From NCBI RefSeq assembly GCF_002934665.1, contig NZ_NIRS01000004.1:64501-128500 (forward strand): DNA of 64,000 nucleotides, written 5' to 3'. Below the pieces are notes generated by a model. That model saw only the letters and a program-made list of their open reading frames with translations, was not told where the DNA came from and ran no database searches. The DNA comes from Pseudomonas laurylsulfatiphila (GTDB lineage: Bacteria > Pseudomonadota > Gammaproteobacteria > Pseudomonadales > Pseudomonadaceae). The position numbers and the translations under genes were made by a program. Positions 47,167 through 55,907 of this stretch are shown piece by piece. The stretch's first letter is position 1, and every line of letters starts with the position of its first letter.

Positions 47167-48162
47167 TCAGAGCGTCAGCAGGATCTGTGCCCGTGGACGC
47201 GTGCACAGGTGCAATGGGTTGGATTGGGCTTCACCGGCCATGCCCTTGTTGAACGGCAGTGGTTCCAGCTTGCTGTAATACGGCAGGCCTTGGGTGTTGG
47301 CGGTTTCCATGTAGTCCGCTGGGGCAAAGCAGGAGATGTACAGTTCCGGCACGCCTTCGGGAATCAACAGGGCTGTATCGTCATGAATAAAGGACACGCC
47401 AGCGATGCGCCCGCGGTAGCGCTCCCAGACGATGCCGCCCAGCTCGAAGCTGTCCCGCGCATCACCACGCAATTCGGCTGCCTGAATCGTATTGAGGTAG
47501 GTTTCCTCAACCGATTTGTGCGTGATCAGCTTGTTCCAGAAATTCTTGCCACAGAAGGCCCGCGCGCCCGAGCTGGTGACGCTACCCAGTTCATCGTCCT
47601 GCATGTCCAGCGCTTCGGCGCACTTGACCCGGATCTTCGTCGCCGAGTCGTTCAGGCCCATGGACAAGCTTTGTTGCTCCACACCGAACGCCTGATAGAT
47701 GTTCAGCAGGACCGTCGAGCCGTCCGCATCCAGCACCAGGCCGTTCAGTGCGCCCATGCGTTGAAATTCATGGGTGGCATCGAGCTGACGCTTGGCCTTG
47801 CTCAGACGAGTGTTCACTACGCCCTGCACGGCCTGCAACTCGGTGGTCGTACCAAAGGCACGAATGCCCTGGATCTCGTCGGCCTTGATGGTGAAACGCT
47901 GCGGCAGGTGCACGGTGTTGAACGGGATCATCTGACGCTTGCTTGCACCCACGACCAGACCCGAGGTGCCGCGCTCACCCGCCGGCACCAGGGCCAGGGT
48001 GTTGCCGTCCTTTTCGATCTGCACGGTCAGGGTACTGATGCCTTCCTCACGAAACAGGCCCAGGCTGCTGATGCGGCCCGGCAAGTATTCTTGCTCATTG
48101 ATCGCCGCGGTCAGCGAAGACACGGAAAAAACATCGTCGGTAAAAATGCCAATGTCGGCCAT
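47167..48162 (-). CDS. Major capsid protein (lambda gpE family)
   Basis: HK97-fold capsid protein of 331 residues. The start is MADIGIFTDDVFSVSSLTAA at 48162. Family segments are AINEQEYLPGRISSLGLFRE, LTHEFQRMGALNGLVLDADG-like (LDATHEFQRMGALNGLVLDA), NKLITHKSVEETYLN and GIVWERYRGRI. It forms the head shell, stabilised by the adjacent gpD-like protein. Confidence 0.94.
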   Translation of the reverse strand: MADIGIFTDDVFSVSSLTAAINEQEYLPGRISSLGLFREEGISTLTVQIEKDGNTLALVPAGERGTSGLVVGASKRQMIPFNTVHLPQRFTIKADEIQGIRAFGTTTELQAVQGVVNTRLSKAKRQLDATHEFQRMGALNGLVLDADGSTVLLNIYQAFGVEQQSLSMGLNDSATKIRVKCAEALDMQDDELGSVTSSGARAFCGKNFWNKLITHKSVEETYLNTIQAAELRGDARDSFELGGIVWERYRGRIAGVSFIHDDTALLIPEGVPELYISCFAPADYMETANTQGLPYYSKLEPLPFNKGMAGEAQSNPLHLCTRPRAQILLTL

Positions 48163-48185
48163 GAAGGGACTCTCCAGAAAAGCAA

Positions 48186-48206
48186 AACCCCGCACAAGGC
48201 GGGGTT
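48186..48206 (-). terminator. Hairpin with T-tract between decoration and capsid genes
   Basis: Minus-strand AACCCCGC / GCGGGGTT stem followed by TTTGC, in the gap ahead of the capsid gene. It may tune the ratio of the two proteins. Confidence 0.5.
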
Positions 48207-48224
48207 GGGGTAAGGGGGGCTGAC

Positions 48225-48569
48225 TTAGCGGGCTATCACAAATTGAGCCGCTAAGGCGGCTTCAGCGTCAGCGTCGAAACCGGTCAAATGCACCACGCTG
48301 ACCTCGGCCAGCCGCACCACAGCACTGGCGCGACGCTCCTCGGTCGACTCGCCCAGCGGCCCGTAGAGGATGCAGGCCGCCACTTCGGAGCCGTCGGTGG
48401 CGGCGGGATCGTATGGGGCAAACTCATTGGTCACCGTGACCAGCCCCAGCACCTGGCCAGCATTCAAAGCAGCACCTGCAGCCACCAGAATGGATTCACG
48501 AGAGATCTTCCCGGCCCCTTCGGAGAGCAGAAACTCGCCAGCGTGTAGCGTTTCGTACTTTACGGTCAT
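48225..48569 (-). CDS. Head decoration protein (lambda gpD family)
   Basis: A 114-residue capsid-stabilising protein. The core has HAGEFLLSEGAGKISRESIL, AGQVLGLVTVTNEFAPYDPA and the conserved AACILYGPLGESTEERRASA segment. It trimerises on the expanded head. It overlaps the protease gene by 4 bases. Confidence 0.92.
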   Translation of the reverse strand: MTVKYETLHAGEFLLSEGAGKISRESILVAAGAALNAGQVLGLVTVTNEFAPYDPAATDGSEVAACILYGPLGESTEERRASAVVRLAEVSVVHLTGFDADAEAALAAQFVIAR

Positions 48570-49720
48570 GCTCGTGCTCCTTTTGCACTGTTGGATTGCC
48601 CCGCATGGACGGCCTGACGGGCTGCCCAGATCGAAGACGGATTCGGTTGTTTCGCCTGTACCTTCGGTGCTGGGTCCTCGTCGAGGGGCACGCTGTTGTC
48701 GATTTCGAAACCGTTGCCGCTACTGACGATCTTGTCGAACAGCCGCGCGCGTACCGCCGGCTCATCCAGCCCCGCGGCCACATACTCGAGGCTGAGTTCT
48801 GGCAGTCGTGCCGCGACACACAGGTCATGCACCGCCTTGGCCCGGGTCAGTCCCGCCAGGACAATCTCTTCGCTTTCAAGTTGGGTCGAACTGAGCAACG
48901 GCGCGACCAGGTTGCTGATCCCCGCCTCCGCGCAACGTTGAGTTATCAGTAGCGCCAGCTTGGCCGAGTCGACCACGTGTGCGGGTGGATCGTTTGGCGC
49001 CGGCTCCGACTTCGGATCTGGGTCAGGCAACTCATCGAGCTGGGCCAGCAATTCAGCTGGGGTGTGCTGGTAACGCTGCATTACCCCGCCCTGCCCCAGA
49101 CAGGCTTTGACCTGTACCCCATCGCCCACCTCATCGGCCAGCCCCAGAGCCACTGCCTCACTGGCGGTCAACCAGGTCTCGGCGGCCACCAAACCTCGTA
49201 ACTCCGCCTCATCGATGTCCGGTGCCTTGGCCTTGTAGGCCGCGATGATCGCCTCCATGGTTTGGTCGAGGACATCGGCCACCTTGCGAAAGCTGTCGGC
49301 ATCGCCGGCCGCATAGGTCCATGGGTTGTGGATCATCAGCATGGCATTCGACGCGATCACCACCTTGTGCGCACCGCACACCGCGACACTGGCCGCGCTC
49401 GCGGCCAAGGCATCGATGCGTGCCGTGCAACGCTCGCCCAGCCGTGACAACGTGTTGTGCATAGCCAACCCGTCGAACAGGTCGCCGCCGATGCTGTTGA
49501 ACGCCGCGATCACCGGTGACACGCCGTCATCGATGGCGCGCAGATCCTGCATAAACTGACTGGCGGTAATGCCCCAGGTGCCGATCTCGCCATACACAAA
49601 GACTTCGATCACGCGCTCGGTGGCTTCGCCACTGGCGTGCACGGCGTACCAACTTTTGTCCTGCACCGGCACTTGCTGGCCGGCCTTGTTGTAAATACGC
49701 GGAGGCGTTTTCTTACTCAT
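48566..49720 (-). CDS. ClpP-like head maturation protease with scaffold-like C-terminus
   Basis: A 384-residue serine protease fused to a scaffold-like tail. The ClpP-type catalytic Ser is in ARIDALAASAASVAVCGAHK and the His in AMLMIHNPWTYAAGDADSFR. VSPVIAAFNSIGGDLFDGLA precedes it as in ClpP. The C-terminal ~150 residues are Pro/Glu-rich and helical and probably act as scaffold, as in lambda C/Nu3. It processes the procapsid. Confidence 0.92.
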   Translation of the reverse strand: MSKKTPPRIYNKAGQQVPVQDKSWYAVHASGEATERVIEVFVYGEIGTWGITASQFMQDLRAIDDGVSPVIAAFNSIGGDLFDGLAMHNTLSRLGERCTARIDALAASAASVAVCGAHKVVIASNAMLMIHNPWTYAAGDADSFRKVADVLDQTMEAIIAAYKAKAPDIDEAELRGLVAAETWLTASEAVALGLADEVGDGVQVKACLGQGGVMQRYQHTPAELLAQLDELPDPDPKSEPAPNDPPAHVVDSAKLALLITQRCAEAGISNLVAPLLSSTQLESEEIVLAGLTRAKAVHDLCVAARLPELSLEYVAAGLDEPAVRARLFDKIVSSGNGFEIDNSVPLDEDPAPKVQAKQPNPSSIWAARQAVHAGQSNSAKGARA

Positions 49721-51201
49721 GCTTGCTCCTTATCGTCGAACGCCTGAAGCAGTTCGACGAGCGTGCTGTAATTCAGACCTTTGCCCCGAGCCCGTTCGGC
49801 GTCGGCAGCGTTTTCTTCGTCCACCGTTTCGGCGTCGTAGCCGGTGCGCAGGACCATCTCGCTGCGCGAGGCAAAGCCCGCGTTAACTTCCATCGTGCGC
49901 GACTGAACATCCTGAACTGGATGGATATAAGCCCAGCCCTGTGGCACCCAACGCGTACGCAGGTACTCACGGCGGCGCTGGGCGTAGTCCGGCAACAACA
50001 CGGCACCGCTGAGCACTGCCATGTCCATCCACGCGGCCCGCACCGGGCGACACAATTGGTGCACATACACACCAAATTGCAGCTGCTCCAGACGACGCCG
50101 GAACTCAGTAAGCACCACCCGCAGCGCTCGGTCGTTCACTTCGCGCATGTCGCCGGTGAGGATTTCGTATGGCATCCCGGCGCCGGCCGCCGCTGCCATC
50201 AACTGTTGGCGCATGAAGTCGGGATAGTTGTTGCCGGCATCCGGCGGAGTGGAAAACTCGACCTCCTCCCCTGGCAACAACTCCTGCATGGTTCCGGGCT
50301 CCAACGCCACCATGGGCGTGAAACCATCCGAGGCGAGGTTCAGCGGCGCACCGGTCACCGGGTCTACCGGGGTCTGAATGTCATCCGGTGAAGGCTTCTT
50401 GATGAAGCCGGCGAACAGGTTGGCCACCTCTTGGCGGAACAACACCGCGTCGTCGTAGTTGTCCAGGCTGCGCAGGCGCTTGAGCACCGGCGACAAACGC
50501 GGCAGACCGCGCAACTGACCTGGTTCGACCGGCTCAAAAATGTGCAACACCTGGCTGGCCGGTACGCGCACCAGTTGGTTGTAGCCACTGTTCAACGACG
50601 AGGCATCACCGGGATGCGAGCGGTACATCCAATACGCGACCCGGCGACTGTCCGGACTGAACTCAATGCCGGCGCGAATGATGTTGCCGTTACGCGCCAT
50701 CTCGAACTTGTCGTGCGGGACAAACTCCGGCGCCAGCACCTGAAGCTGCAACGGCACCACCAGACCCTCATCGACGCTGCGCGGACGCAGGCGGACAAAA
50801 CATTCGCCAGCCGTTTCCACCGTGCGGGCGATCAGTGCTTGCTGGCCGTAGAAGTCGGTCAGGCCATCGGCGTCGGACTCTTCAGTCCAGTCGGCCCAGA
50901 GCTCCTGCAACAGATGTCGAAGGTCATCGTCCTGGGTTTTCGGCCGCGGCGTGATGCCCGTGCCGATCAGGTTGCTGACCCGTTTGTCGATGATGTTGAA
51001 GGCGTAGGGGTCGTTGCGCACTGCCGCCCGTGAACGTGAGCGCAGGTTGCGTAACGCCGGAATGGCAATGCTGTTGAAACCGGCGTCGGGCGCATCCCAA
51101 CTGGCAGAGCGACGCCCTTCGGCAGCCCCTTCATAGCTGGCCTTGATGTTCGACGGGATCAGGAATCCGCTGCGGCCCAAGGTGGGGAAGTGACGAGCCA
51201 T
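49717..51201 (-). CDS. Phage portal protein (lambda gpB family)
   Basis: Portal of 494 residues. The family segments are RNDPYAFNIIDKRVSNLIGT, YWMYRSHPGDASSLNSGYNQ, VPASQVLHIFEPVEPGQLRG and AAGAGMPYEILTGDMREVND. It forms the dodecameric DNA channel of the head. It overlaps both neighbours (4 bases with the protease, 1 with gpW). Confidence 0.95.
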   Translation of the reverse strand: MARHFPTLGRSGFLIPSNIKASYEGAAEGRRSASWDAPDAGFNSIAIPALRNLRSRSRAAVRNDPYAFNIIDKRVSNLIGTGITPRPKTQDDDLRHLLQELWADWTEESDADGLTDFYGQQALIARTVETAGECFVRLRPRSVDEGLVVPLQLQVLAPEFVPHDKFEMARNGNIIRAGIEFSPDSRRVAYWMYRSHPGDASSLNSGYNQLVRVPASQVLHIFEPVEPGQLRGLPRLSPVLKRLRSLDNYDDAVLFRQEVANLFAGFIKKPSPDDIQTPVDPVTGAPLNLASDGFTPMVALEPGTMQELLPGEEVEFSTPPDAGNNYPDFMRQQLMAAAAGAGMPYEILTGDMREVNDRALRVVLTEFRRRLEQLQFGVYVHQLCRPVRAAWMDMAVLSGAVLLPDYAQRRREYLRTRWVPQGWAYIHPVQDVQSRTMEVNAGFASRSEMVLRTGYDAETVDEENAADAERARGKGLNYSTLVELLQAFDDKEQA

Positions 51202-51407
51202 TACAGTCCCTTGCCTCCATGGTAAAGCCGCACGATGCGCGATCGCGGACCGGCCGCTGCGATCAGCGAGCTACGAATTTCGTCGCGAGCCCTGAGCAAT
51301 TCATCGATGTCGCGGTACTCGACGTTGCGATCGGCGTAGCGCACGATTTTTTCGCCGCGCGCAATTGCCTTCTCGACTGCATCGAGTTGCTGCTGGGTAA
51401 AGGCCAT
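51201..51407 (-). CDS. Head-tail connector gpW
   Basis: A 68-residue lambda gpW-like protein with the signature FTQQQLDAVEKAIARGEKIV and a VEYRDIDELLRARDEIRSSL helix. It closes the portal after packaging. It sits between TerL and the portal exactly as in lambda. Confidence 0.93.
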   Translation of the reverse strand: MAFTQQQLDAVEKAIARGEKIVRYADRNVEYRDIDELLRARDEIRSSLIAAAGPRSRIVRLYHGGKGL

Positions 51408-51459
51408 GGGGGTCGCTCTAAAGTAAAAAACAACGTGGTGTGCAATTGCGTGCTTTCAC

Positions 51460-53469
51460 TCAGCGTCGTTTTTTGAGGTAGCCGCTGCTGGAGCTTCGAC
51501 GCTGTGGAGGCCGTGCAATCGGCAGCGGTGCTGCTGCCGGCGTGGCCGGTGGTGGTACGGGATCAGCCGGTTGCTGCCGGGGTGTCGCGGGGCTGCTGAT
51601 ACGCTCAGCTGACACGGCTTTATCGCCCGGTGGCGCCGCCTGGAACAGAGCATTTCTCACCCTTTCCCAGTCGTGTTCCTTGTAGCGATTCAGCCCCAGG
51701 TAATGCGCCATCGCCAGGCTGTACACCATCAAGTCGAGGGCTTCGTTGCGCTCAGCCTTGCCCTTGACCCACTCGATTTTCTTGTAGCCTTTGACGTAGC
51801 GAGTCACCTTGCGCTCGGCGACGCACTGGGCAAAAAAATCATCTGGCAGGTCATTGGCAAAGTGCAATGCACCGGGACCGTCCTCCACCGGATAGCGGTT
51901 GTAGATCCAGTCCTTGGCGGTGTCGGTGCCGACGAACCACAACTCCACGCCCTTGCGCTCGGTCAGGCCTTTCCAGGTGACATCCATCATTGATGGCCGC
52001 TGCGCAATCACCGGACGACCTGGCTTGCTCGCACCCTTGACCGCGAAAATGTTGCGCCAGCGCCGCAGCCGGCAGAACTGGTACACCTCGTCGGTGTGGT
52101 TACCGCCGGAGTCGATGCCAGCGGCCCGGATCGTCAGCTCCGCGCCACACGGATGCGGGTAACGTGCCTTGAGTTTGTCATCGAGCACCGACCAGGTGCG
52201 GTCGTCGGCGGGATCGCCCCAGATCACCTGGTAGTCGATGATCCAGCGCTCCATGCCGGCGCCCCACCCGACCACCATAAACTCCAGCCGGTTGGCCTGA
52301 ACGTCGACCGAGGCCGTGAGCATCAACACGGCGAACGGCATCGAACCCAGCCCGTAAGTTTCCAAGCGTGCCCGAGCCATCAGGACATCCGCTTTCGTTT
52401 GCTCTTGGGCGCTGTCCCAAACCTTGGCCAGACGGGTGTTGTAGAACACCTGCATAGGCTCAAGATCGCCGCGGGACATGGCTGTCTTGGCCTTCTCGAA
52501 CTGTTTAGCCAGCGCGGCCCACCCCGTCCAGCCGGGCGGCGAGTACAACGCATTGAGGTTGAAACCGACGGTTTCGCCATCGCCCTGGGCATGGGCGCGC
52601 CACTCACCCTTGGCCAACATTTCGCCCTTGTGATGTTCTTCGATCAGCACATCACAGTCAGGCCCGGCGCACTCGTAGTGCGCCAGTTGGCAATCCGCCG
52701 AGTAATGCAGGCGTTCCCATTCCAGGACTTGCATGTGCCCGCAATTCGGACAGGGCACATAATAAAAACGCTGGTCGCTGGTCTCGAACAGATCGGCAAT
52801 GCGCGAGGCACCCCTGATCGTTGGCGAACTGGAAAAGTAGAACTTAGCGTTACGGCCAAACGTACTGCCGCGGGTTTCCGCCAGCTCAATCGGGTCGCCC
52901 TCCTCGCCAACGTCCACCACCCAGCGATCCACTTCATCGCCATAGATGTAGCGGGCCGACAACTCCGACAGGTTCGCCGCCGAGCCGGCGGTGGTGACGT
53001 ACAACGAACCACCTTCAAACTCTTTGGTGTCCATGGTGTTGCGCGCATCCCGCGAACGGTTCGCGGCCACTCGTTCGCGCAGAACCGGGGTGGCCTTGAT
53101 GGTCTTGCCGATGCGCGACGAGACTCGTTTGGCCAACCCCAGGCTGGGCAGCAGCGTGAGAATGTTGGACGGCGCCATATGGATCAGGCCGCCAATCCAG
53201 TTCAAAGCGATCTGGGTTTTCATCAACTGCGAGGCCACCATGGTGACCACGCGCTTGCACGGATGGGCCGGTGACAAACAACGCATGGGCTCGCGGGCAT
53301 ACGGTGTACGCGCCGTGCGGTACTGCCCGGGTTCGGCGGCCCCTGCATCCCGCGGGATGCGCATGAACTCGTCAGCCCACTGATCGATCCAGACATCCGG
53401 CTCTGGCCGCAGCCCGCGGAAATAAGCCTCCCGGTACACCGCTGCACCGTCGGGCATTTCCGCTGACAT
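51460..53469 (-). CDS. Terminase large subunit (lambda gpA family)
   Basis: Packaging motor and nuclease of 669 residues. The ATPase part has RVVTMVASQLMKTQIALNWI, the Walker B-like ARYIYGDEVDRWVVD and an intact SSSPTIRGASRIADLFE. A Cys-rich segment (VPCPNCGHMQVLEWERLHYS) follows. The nuclease domain begins near LTASVDVQANRLEFMVVGWG. The Pro/Ala-rich C-terminal tail likely contacts the portal. It belongs to the cos-cutting gpA type rather than the P2 type. Confidence 0.95.
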   Translation of the reverse strand: MSAEMPDGAAVYREAYFRGLRPEPDVWIDQWADEFMRIPRDAGAAEPGQYRTARTPYAREPMRCLSPAHPCKRVVTMVASQLMKTQIALNWIGGLIHMAPSNILTLLPSLGLAKRVSSRIGKTIKATPVLRERVAANRSRDARNTMDTKEFEGGSLYVTTAGSAANLSELSARYIYGDEVDRWVVDVGEEGDPIELAETRGSTFGRNAKFYFSSSPTIRGASRIADLFETSDQRFYYVPCPNCGHMQVLEWERLHYSADCQLAHYECAGPDCDVLIEEHHKGEMLAKGEWRAHAQGDGETVGFNLNALYSPPGWTGWAALAKQFEKAKTAMSRGDLEPMQVFYNTRLAKVWDSAQEQTKADVLMARARLETYGLGSMPFAVLMLTASVDVQANRLEFMVVGWGAGMERWIIDYQVIWGDPADDRTWSVLDDKLKARYPHPCGAELTIRAAGIDSGGNHTDEVYQFCRLRRWRNIFAVKGASKPGRPVIAQRPSMMDVTWKGLTERKGVELWFVGTDTAKDWIYNRYPVEDGPGALHFANDLPDDFFAQCVAERKVTRYVKGYKKIEWVKGKAERNEALDLMVYSLAMAHYLGLNRYKEHDWERVRNALFQAAPPGDKAVSAERISSPATPRQQPADPVPPPATPAAAPLPIARPPQRRSSSSGYLKKRR

Positions 53470-53472
53470 GGA

Positions 53473-54078
53473 TTAGCTCGCTGCAGTCAAAGAATGGATG
53501 AGGTCTGTCGAGGACATCCGTTCGGCATCGTCCAACACCCGGCGCAATGCGGCAGTGAGGTGCTTCTCGATTTGCCAGTGATCACTCATGGCGGCCAATT
53601 CGGGGGCCAACTGTGGCGGCATACCCAGCAACAGATCCCGCAACATCCGCCCGGTCGTGTACGCCGCCGTTTTAACGGCCTCCAACTCGACGTGGGCGCC
53701 GCGATTTTTGTGAAATTCGCTCTCGGTCAGGCGTGACTCATAAAACTCGCGGTAGGCACGAGACTCCTGAAAGTCTGGAATACCCTCGACAGTCATTGGC
53801 GCCTGCTGCGAAAAAACGGTTGATGGCTCGTATTCGATCTGGGGCCCCGGGGTATTGCCTTCCGGCCTGCGCTGTATCCGTTCACGCTCATGTCGCGCCG
53901 CCACATTGGCTTTGCTCGGATCCGCGGTGCTGAACAGCAATCGGTCCGTGGCCTCGACATCCACCATGCCGTCCGCCATCAGAACCAGACGACCGCTCTT
54001 GGCCAACTTCGACACATAGGGTTTCGACCAGCCTTGGCGAGCGGCGAACTCCGCTTTGGTGAGTGCTGTCATGTCCAT
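53473..54078 (-). CDS. Terminase small subunit-like DNA-binding protein
   Basis: A 201-residue protein with an N-terminal helix-turn-helix (LTKAEFAARQGWSKPYVSKL) like Nu1/MerR-type winged helices. The C-terminal helical half carries ESRLTESEFHKNRGAHVELE and LLGMPPQLAPELAAMSDHWQ. It binds the packaging site and recruits TerL, 3 bases downstream. An 11-copy GTTAAC array lies immediately upstream and is a candidate binding region. Confidence 0.85.
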   Translation of the reverse strand: MDMTALTKAEFAARQGWSKPYVSKLAKSGRLVLMADGMVDVEATDRLLFSTADPSKANVAARHERERIQRRPEGNTPGPQIEYEPSTVFSQQAPMTVEGIPDFQESRAYREFYESRLTESEFHKNRGAHVELEAVKTAAYTTGRMLRDLLLGMPPQLAPELAAMSDHWQIEKHLTAALRRVLDDAERMSSTDLIHSLTAAS

Positions 54079-54107
54079 GCCTTACGGTGAACCCGGCTGG
54101 GCCGAGA

Positions 54108-54383
54108 GTTAACCGAGTAAAATAGTCGGTTAACTCCTAGGTTAACCACCTCAAGACCACGGCCCGCCTGGCTTTCAGCCAAATCCATAGCCTTTCAGTC
54201 ATTTGCTTAGTTAACTCTTGGTTAACTGCCTTAGTTAACCAAGCTGAAAGCCACGGCCCGACTGACTTTCAGTCGACGTGACAGTTGGCTGAGTTAACCA
54301 GGTTAATTCGTTAGTTAACCGCCCTGTAAGCCACAGTCCATAAGGCTTTCAGCCCAGTTAACCAAGGGAGTTAACCAGTTAAC
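54108..54383. repeat. Array of 11 GTTAAC sites upstream of the terminase genes
   Basis: The palindrome GTTAAC occurs at 54108, 54129, 54141, 54210, 54221, 54234, 54293, 54314, 54357, 54370 and 54378, plus a GTTAAT at ~54302. Many gaps are 11-13 or 21 bases, close to whole helical turns. A second motif, CCACGGCCCG-N4-6-GGCTTTCAGCC, recurs about three times between the clusters. The region has no gene. Its position just ahead of terS is where lambdoid phages carry cos/terminase-binding sites or a late regulatory region. Confidence 0.8.
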
Positions 54384-54539
54384 TAACTTTGGAGGGGTGC
54401 CGCTAACGCGTTTGCGCGAGTCTTATGCCCCGTGTTCTTTGGAAGTTGCCAGGGTCCCCGGTGGGTTTGGAGACCCTCATCCTGCGCTGATTGGAGATCG
54501 CGTTTAAAACGGAGGCAGTCGAGTTTGTGGATATGATGC

Positions 54540-54986
54540 TCATGCCGGAAGCGCTGCAATCTGGCGGGCAATCTCGTCATGAATCAGTTTGGCTGACCAG
54601 GTATGCGCGACGAGGTCTGTGCCGGCTTCCAGCAGTGCGGCATCACCCTCGGCTGGAATGACTGGCTGGTCGGTCAGGTCGTTGTAGCTGCCCGAGAAGT
54701 CGGAAGTCCCACTGCCGATAGCAACACGAGCAGCAGCGGCGTCGACACTCACCAGCACAGCCTTGCCGACATCCGAGGCGTCCGAGATGTTTTCCGAGGT
54801 GATGTCGCCTGGCGTACCGACTGCATTGTTCGTTCCCTTCACCACAGCCTGAAGCACTTGAAAGCCTTCAGTGATGGAGACAGGGCCACCGTATGGTTGC
54901 CAGCCTTCGGCAATAGCCTGAGCCAGCTTGGCCGTCAACTCCTCGGGAGTGTTGGCGACGACGGTTTCGTATTGGGTGTAGGCCAT
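54540..54986 (-). CDS. DUF1737-type phage protein
   Basis: A 148-residue protein. The N-terminal DUF1737-like domain reads YTQYETVVANTPEELTAKLA with QAIAEGWQPYGGPVSI. A linker with LTDQPVIPAEGD follows, as in phage head-fibre or tail-fibre accessory proteins. It lies between the terminase site region and the lysis genes. The 150 bases between it and the GTTAAC array hold no gene I can recognise. Role unknown; a virion decoration function is possible. Confidence 0.7.
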   Translation of the reverse strand: MAYTQYETVVANTPEELTAKLAQAIAEGWQPYGGPVSITEGFQVLQAVVKGTNNAVGTPGDITSENISDASDVGKAVLVSVDAAAARVAIGSGTSDFSGSYNDLTDQPVIPAEGDAALLEAGTDLVAHTWSAKLIHDEIARQIAALPA

Positions 54987-54989
54987 TCT

Positions 54990-55118
54990 CTAAATCTCAC
55001 GATTGAGTGATTGAGCGGCGAGCGGCTGGCAGGCCGGCGAATCACCACAGTGGATGTGGCCTGTCATGACGTAGGCCAGCAGGAGCACAAAAGGCAGCAG
55101 CCAAGGGCAGCGTTTCAT
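54990..55118 (-). CDS. Small membrane peptide of the lysis region
   Basis: A 42-residue frame, MKRCPWLLPFVLLLAYVMTG followed by HIHCGDSPACQPLAAQ, with one hydrophobic helix and then a Cys-containing periplasmic-type tail. Its start overlaps the holin stop (ATGA) and its end is 3 bases before the DUF1737 gene, so it is well embedded in the operon. It could be a second holin or antiholin component; no family is recognised. Confidence 0.6.
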   Translation of the reverse strand: MKRCPWLLPFVLLLAYVMTGHIHCGDSPACQPLAAQSLNREI

Positions 55119-55450
55119 GGCGCCGAATCCGATTTGGGAAACTTGAAGTCGGCGAACCGATCAGCCAGATCGGCGATCTTCTTTACGCCAAGAAATCCGA
55201 TGAACACACCCGCAGCCGTGGCGAAGTTCTGCGGTAAACCGAAGTACTCCAGTAACGGAATCAAGCCAATGGTGATCAGCGTGCACAGAGAAGCTTCAAG
55301 CAACGCCTGTCGCCGCGTGCCACCGCCGTAAATGATCCGCAAGGCACCGACCACGAATGACAATGCTCCGGCGTAAATCGTCGGCGCATGCTGCCCAAGC
55401 CACGCGAGAACGAGCAGCCATGTGTCTGGTTTATCGGGCATGTTGGTCAT
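55115..55450 (-). CDS. Phage holin
   Basis: A 111-residue membrane protein with three hydrophobic stretches: TWLLVLAWLGQHAPTIYAGA, the LLEASLCTLITIGLIPLLEY helix and FATAAGVFIGFLGVKKIADL. The C-terminus is charged (ADFKFPKSDSAP), as in lambda-family class I/II holins. The start MTNMPDKPD at 55450 is preferred to the longer frame. It permeabilises the inner membrane at lysis. No endolysin gene is adjacent. Confidence 0.88.
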   Translation of the reverse strand: MTNMPDKPDTWLLVLAWLGQHAPTIYAGALSFVVGALRIIYGGGTRRQALLEASLCTLITIGLIPLLEYFGLPQNFATAAGVFIGFLGVKKIADLADRFADFKFPKSDSAP

Positions 55451-55534
55451 CCGGGTTTCTCCCTTTCGGGAAAGCGCAATAGATTGGTTCCAGCAGCACT
55501 TCTCAGCTCGGAGCGAAGGGCGTGGCGGAACCAA

Positions 55535-55604
55535 AAATAAAAAAGCCCTGCTCGCTGGCAGGGCTCATAAATGGGCACAAAAAACCCGACTCGATGGTCG
55601 GGTT
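55535..55604 (-). terminator. Tandem terminators ahead of the holin
   Basis: Two intrinsic terminators on the minus strand: AACCCGAC / GTCGGGTT followed by TTTTTTG, and AGCCCTGC / GCAGGGCT followed by TTTTTTATTTTT. They stand directly upstream of the lysis and late genes. A lambdoid late operon controlled by a Q antiterminator would have such a readthrough-dependent barrier here. The remaining stretch to 55907 shows no convincing gene. Confidence 0.8.
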
Positions 55605-55907
55605 CTTAAAAGGCGTCTCGCTGCGTTGACAGCAACACACGCTGCTATAAAAGCAAATCCATCCCGCGCGGAAAAGGATTTTCCGAAATAAAAGCGAAAT
55701 TTTACCCAACTTCGATGCAGCCCTTCGAGGCAGACAGGAATCGGCCAGAAAGGGTCATTCGCGAAGGTCACATCAAAATCACTCATTCCTAAGGCAATCT
55801 GGCACTTTTTTGAGTTTGACGGGCTCTAAAGGTTGCATTCGTCGATAAACGCTCCTTGAAGATGACATTTTTATTACAATTTAATGGCATGCCTTCCGGG
55901 TCAGAAG

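Noticed and set aside
55565..55786. Minus-strand 73-codon open frame upstream of the holin
   Set aside because: It runs into two intrinsic terminators, its ribosome-binding site is too close to the ATG, and its composition is not protein-like.
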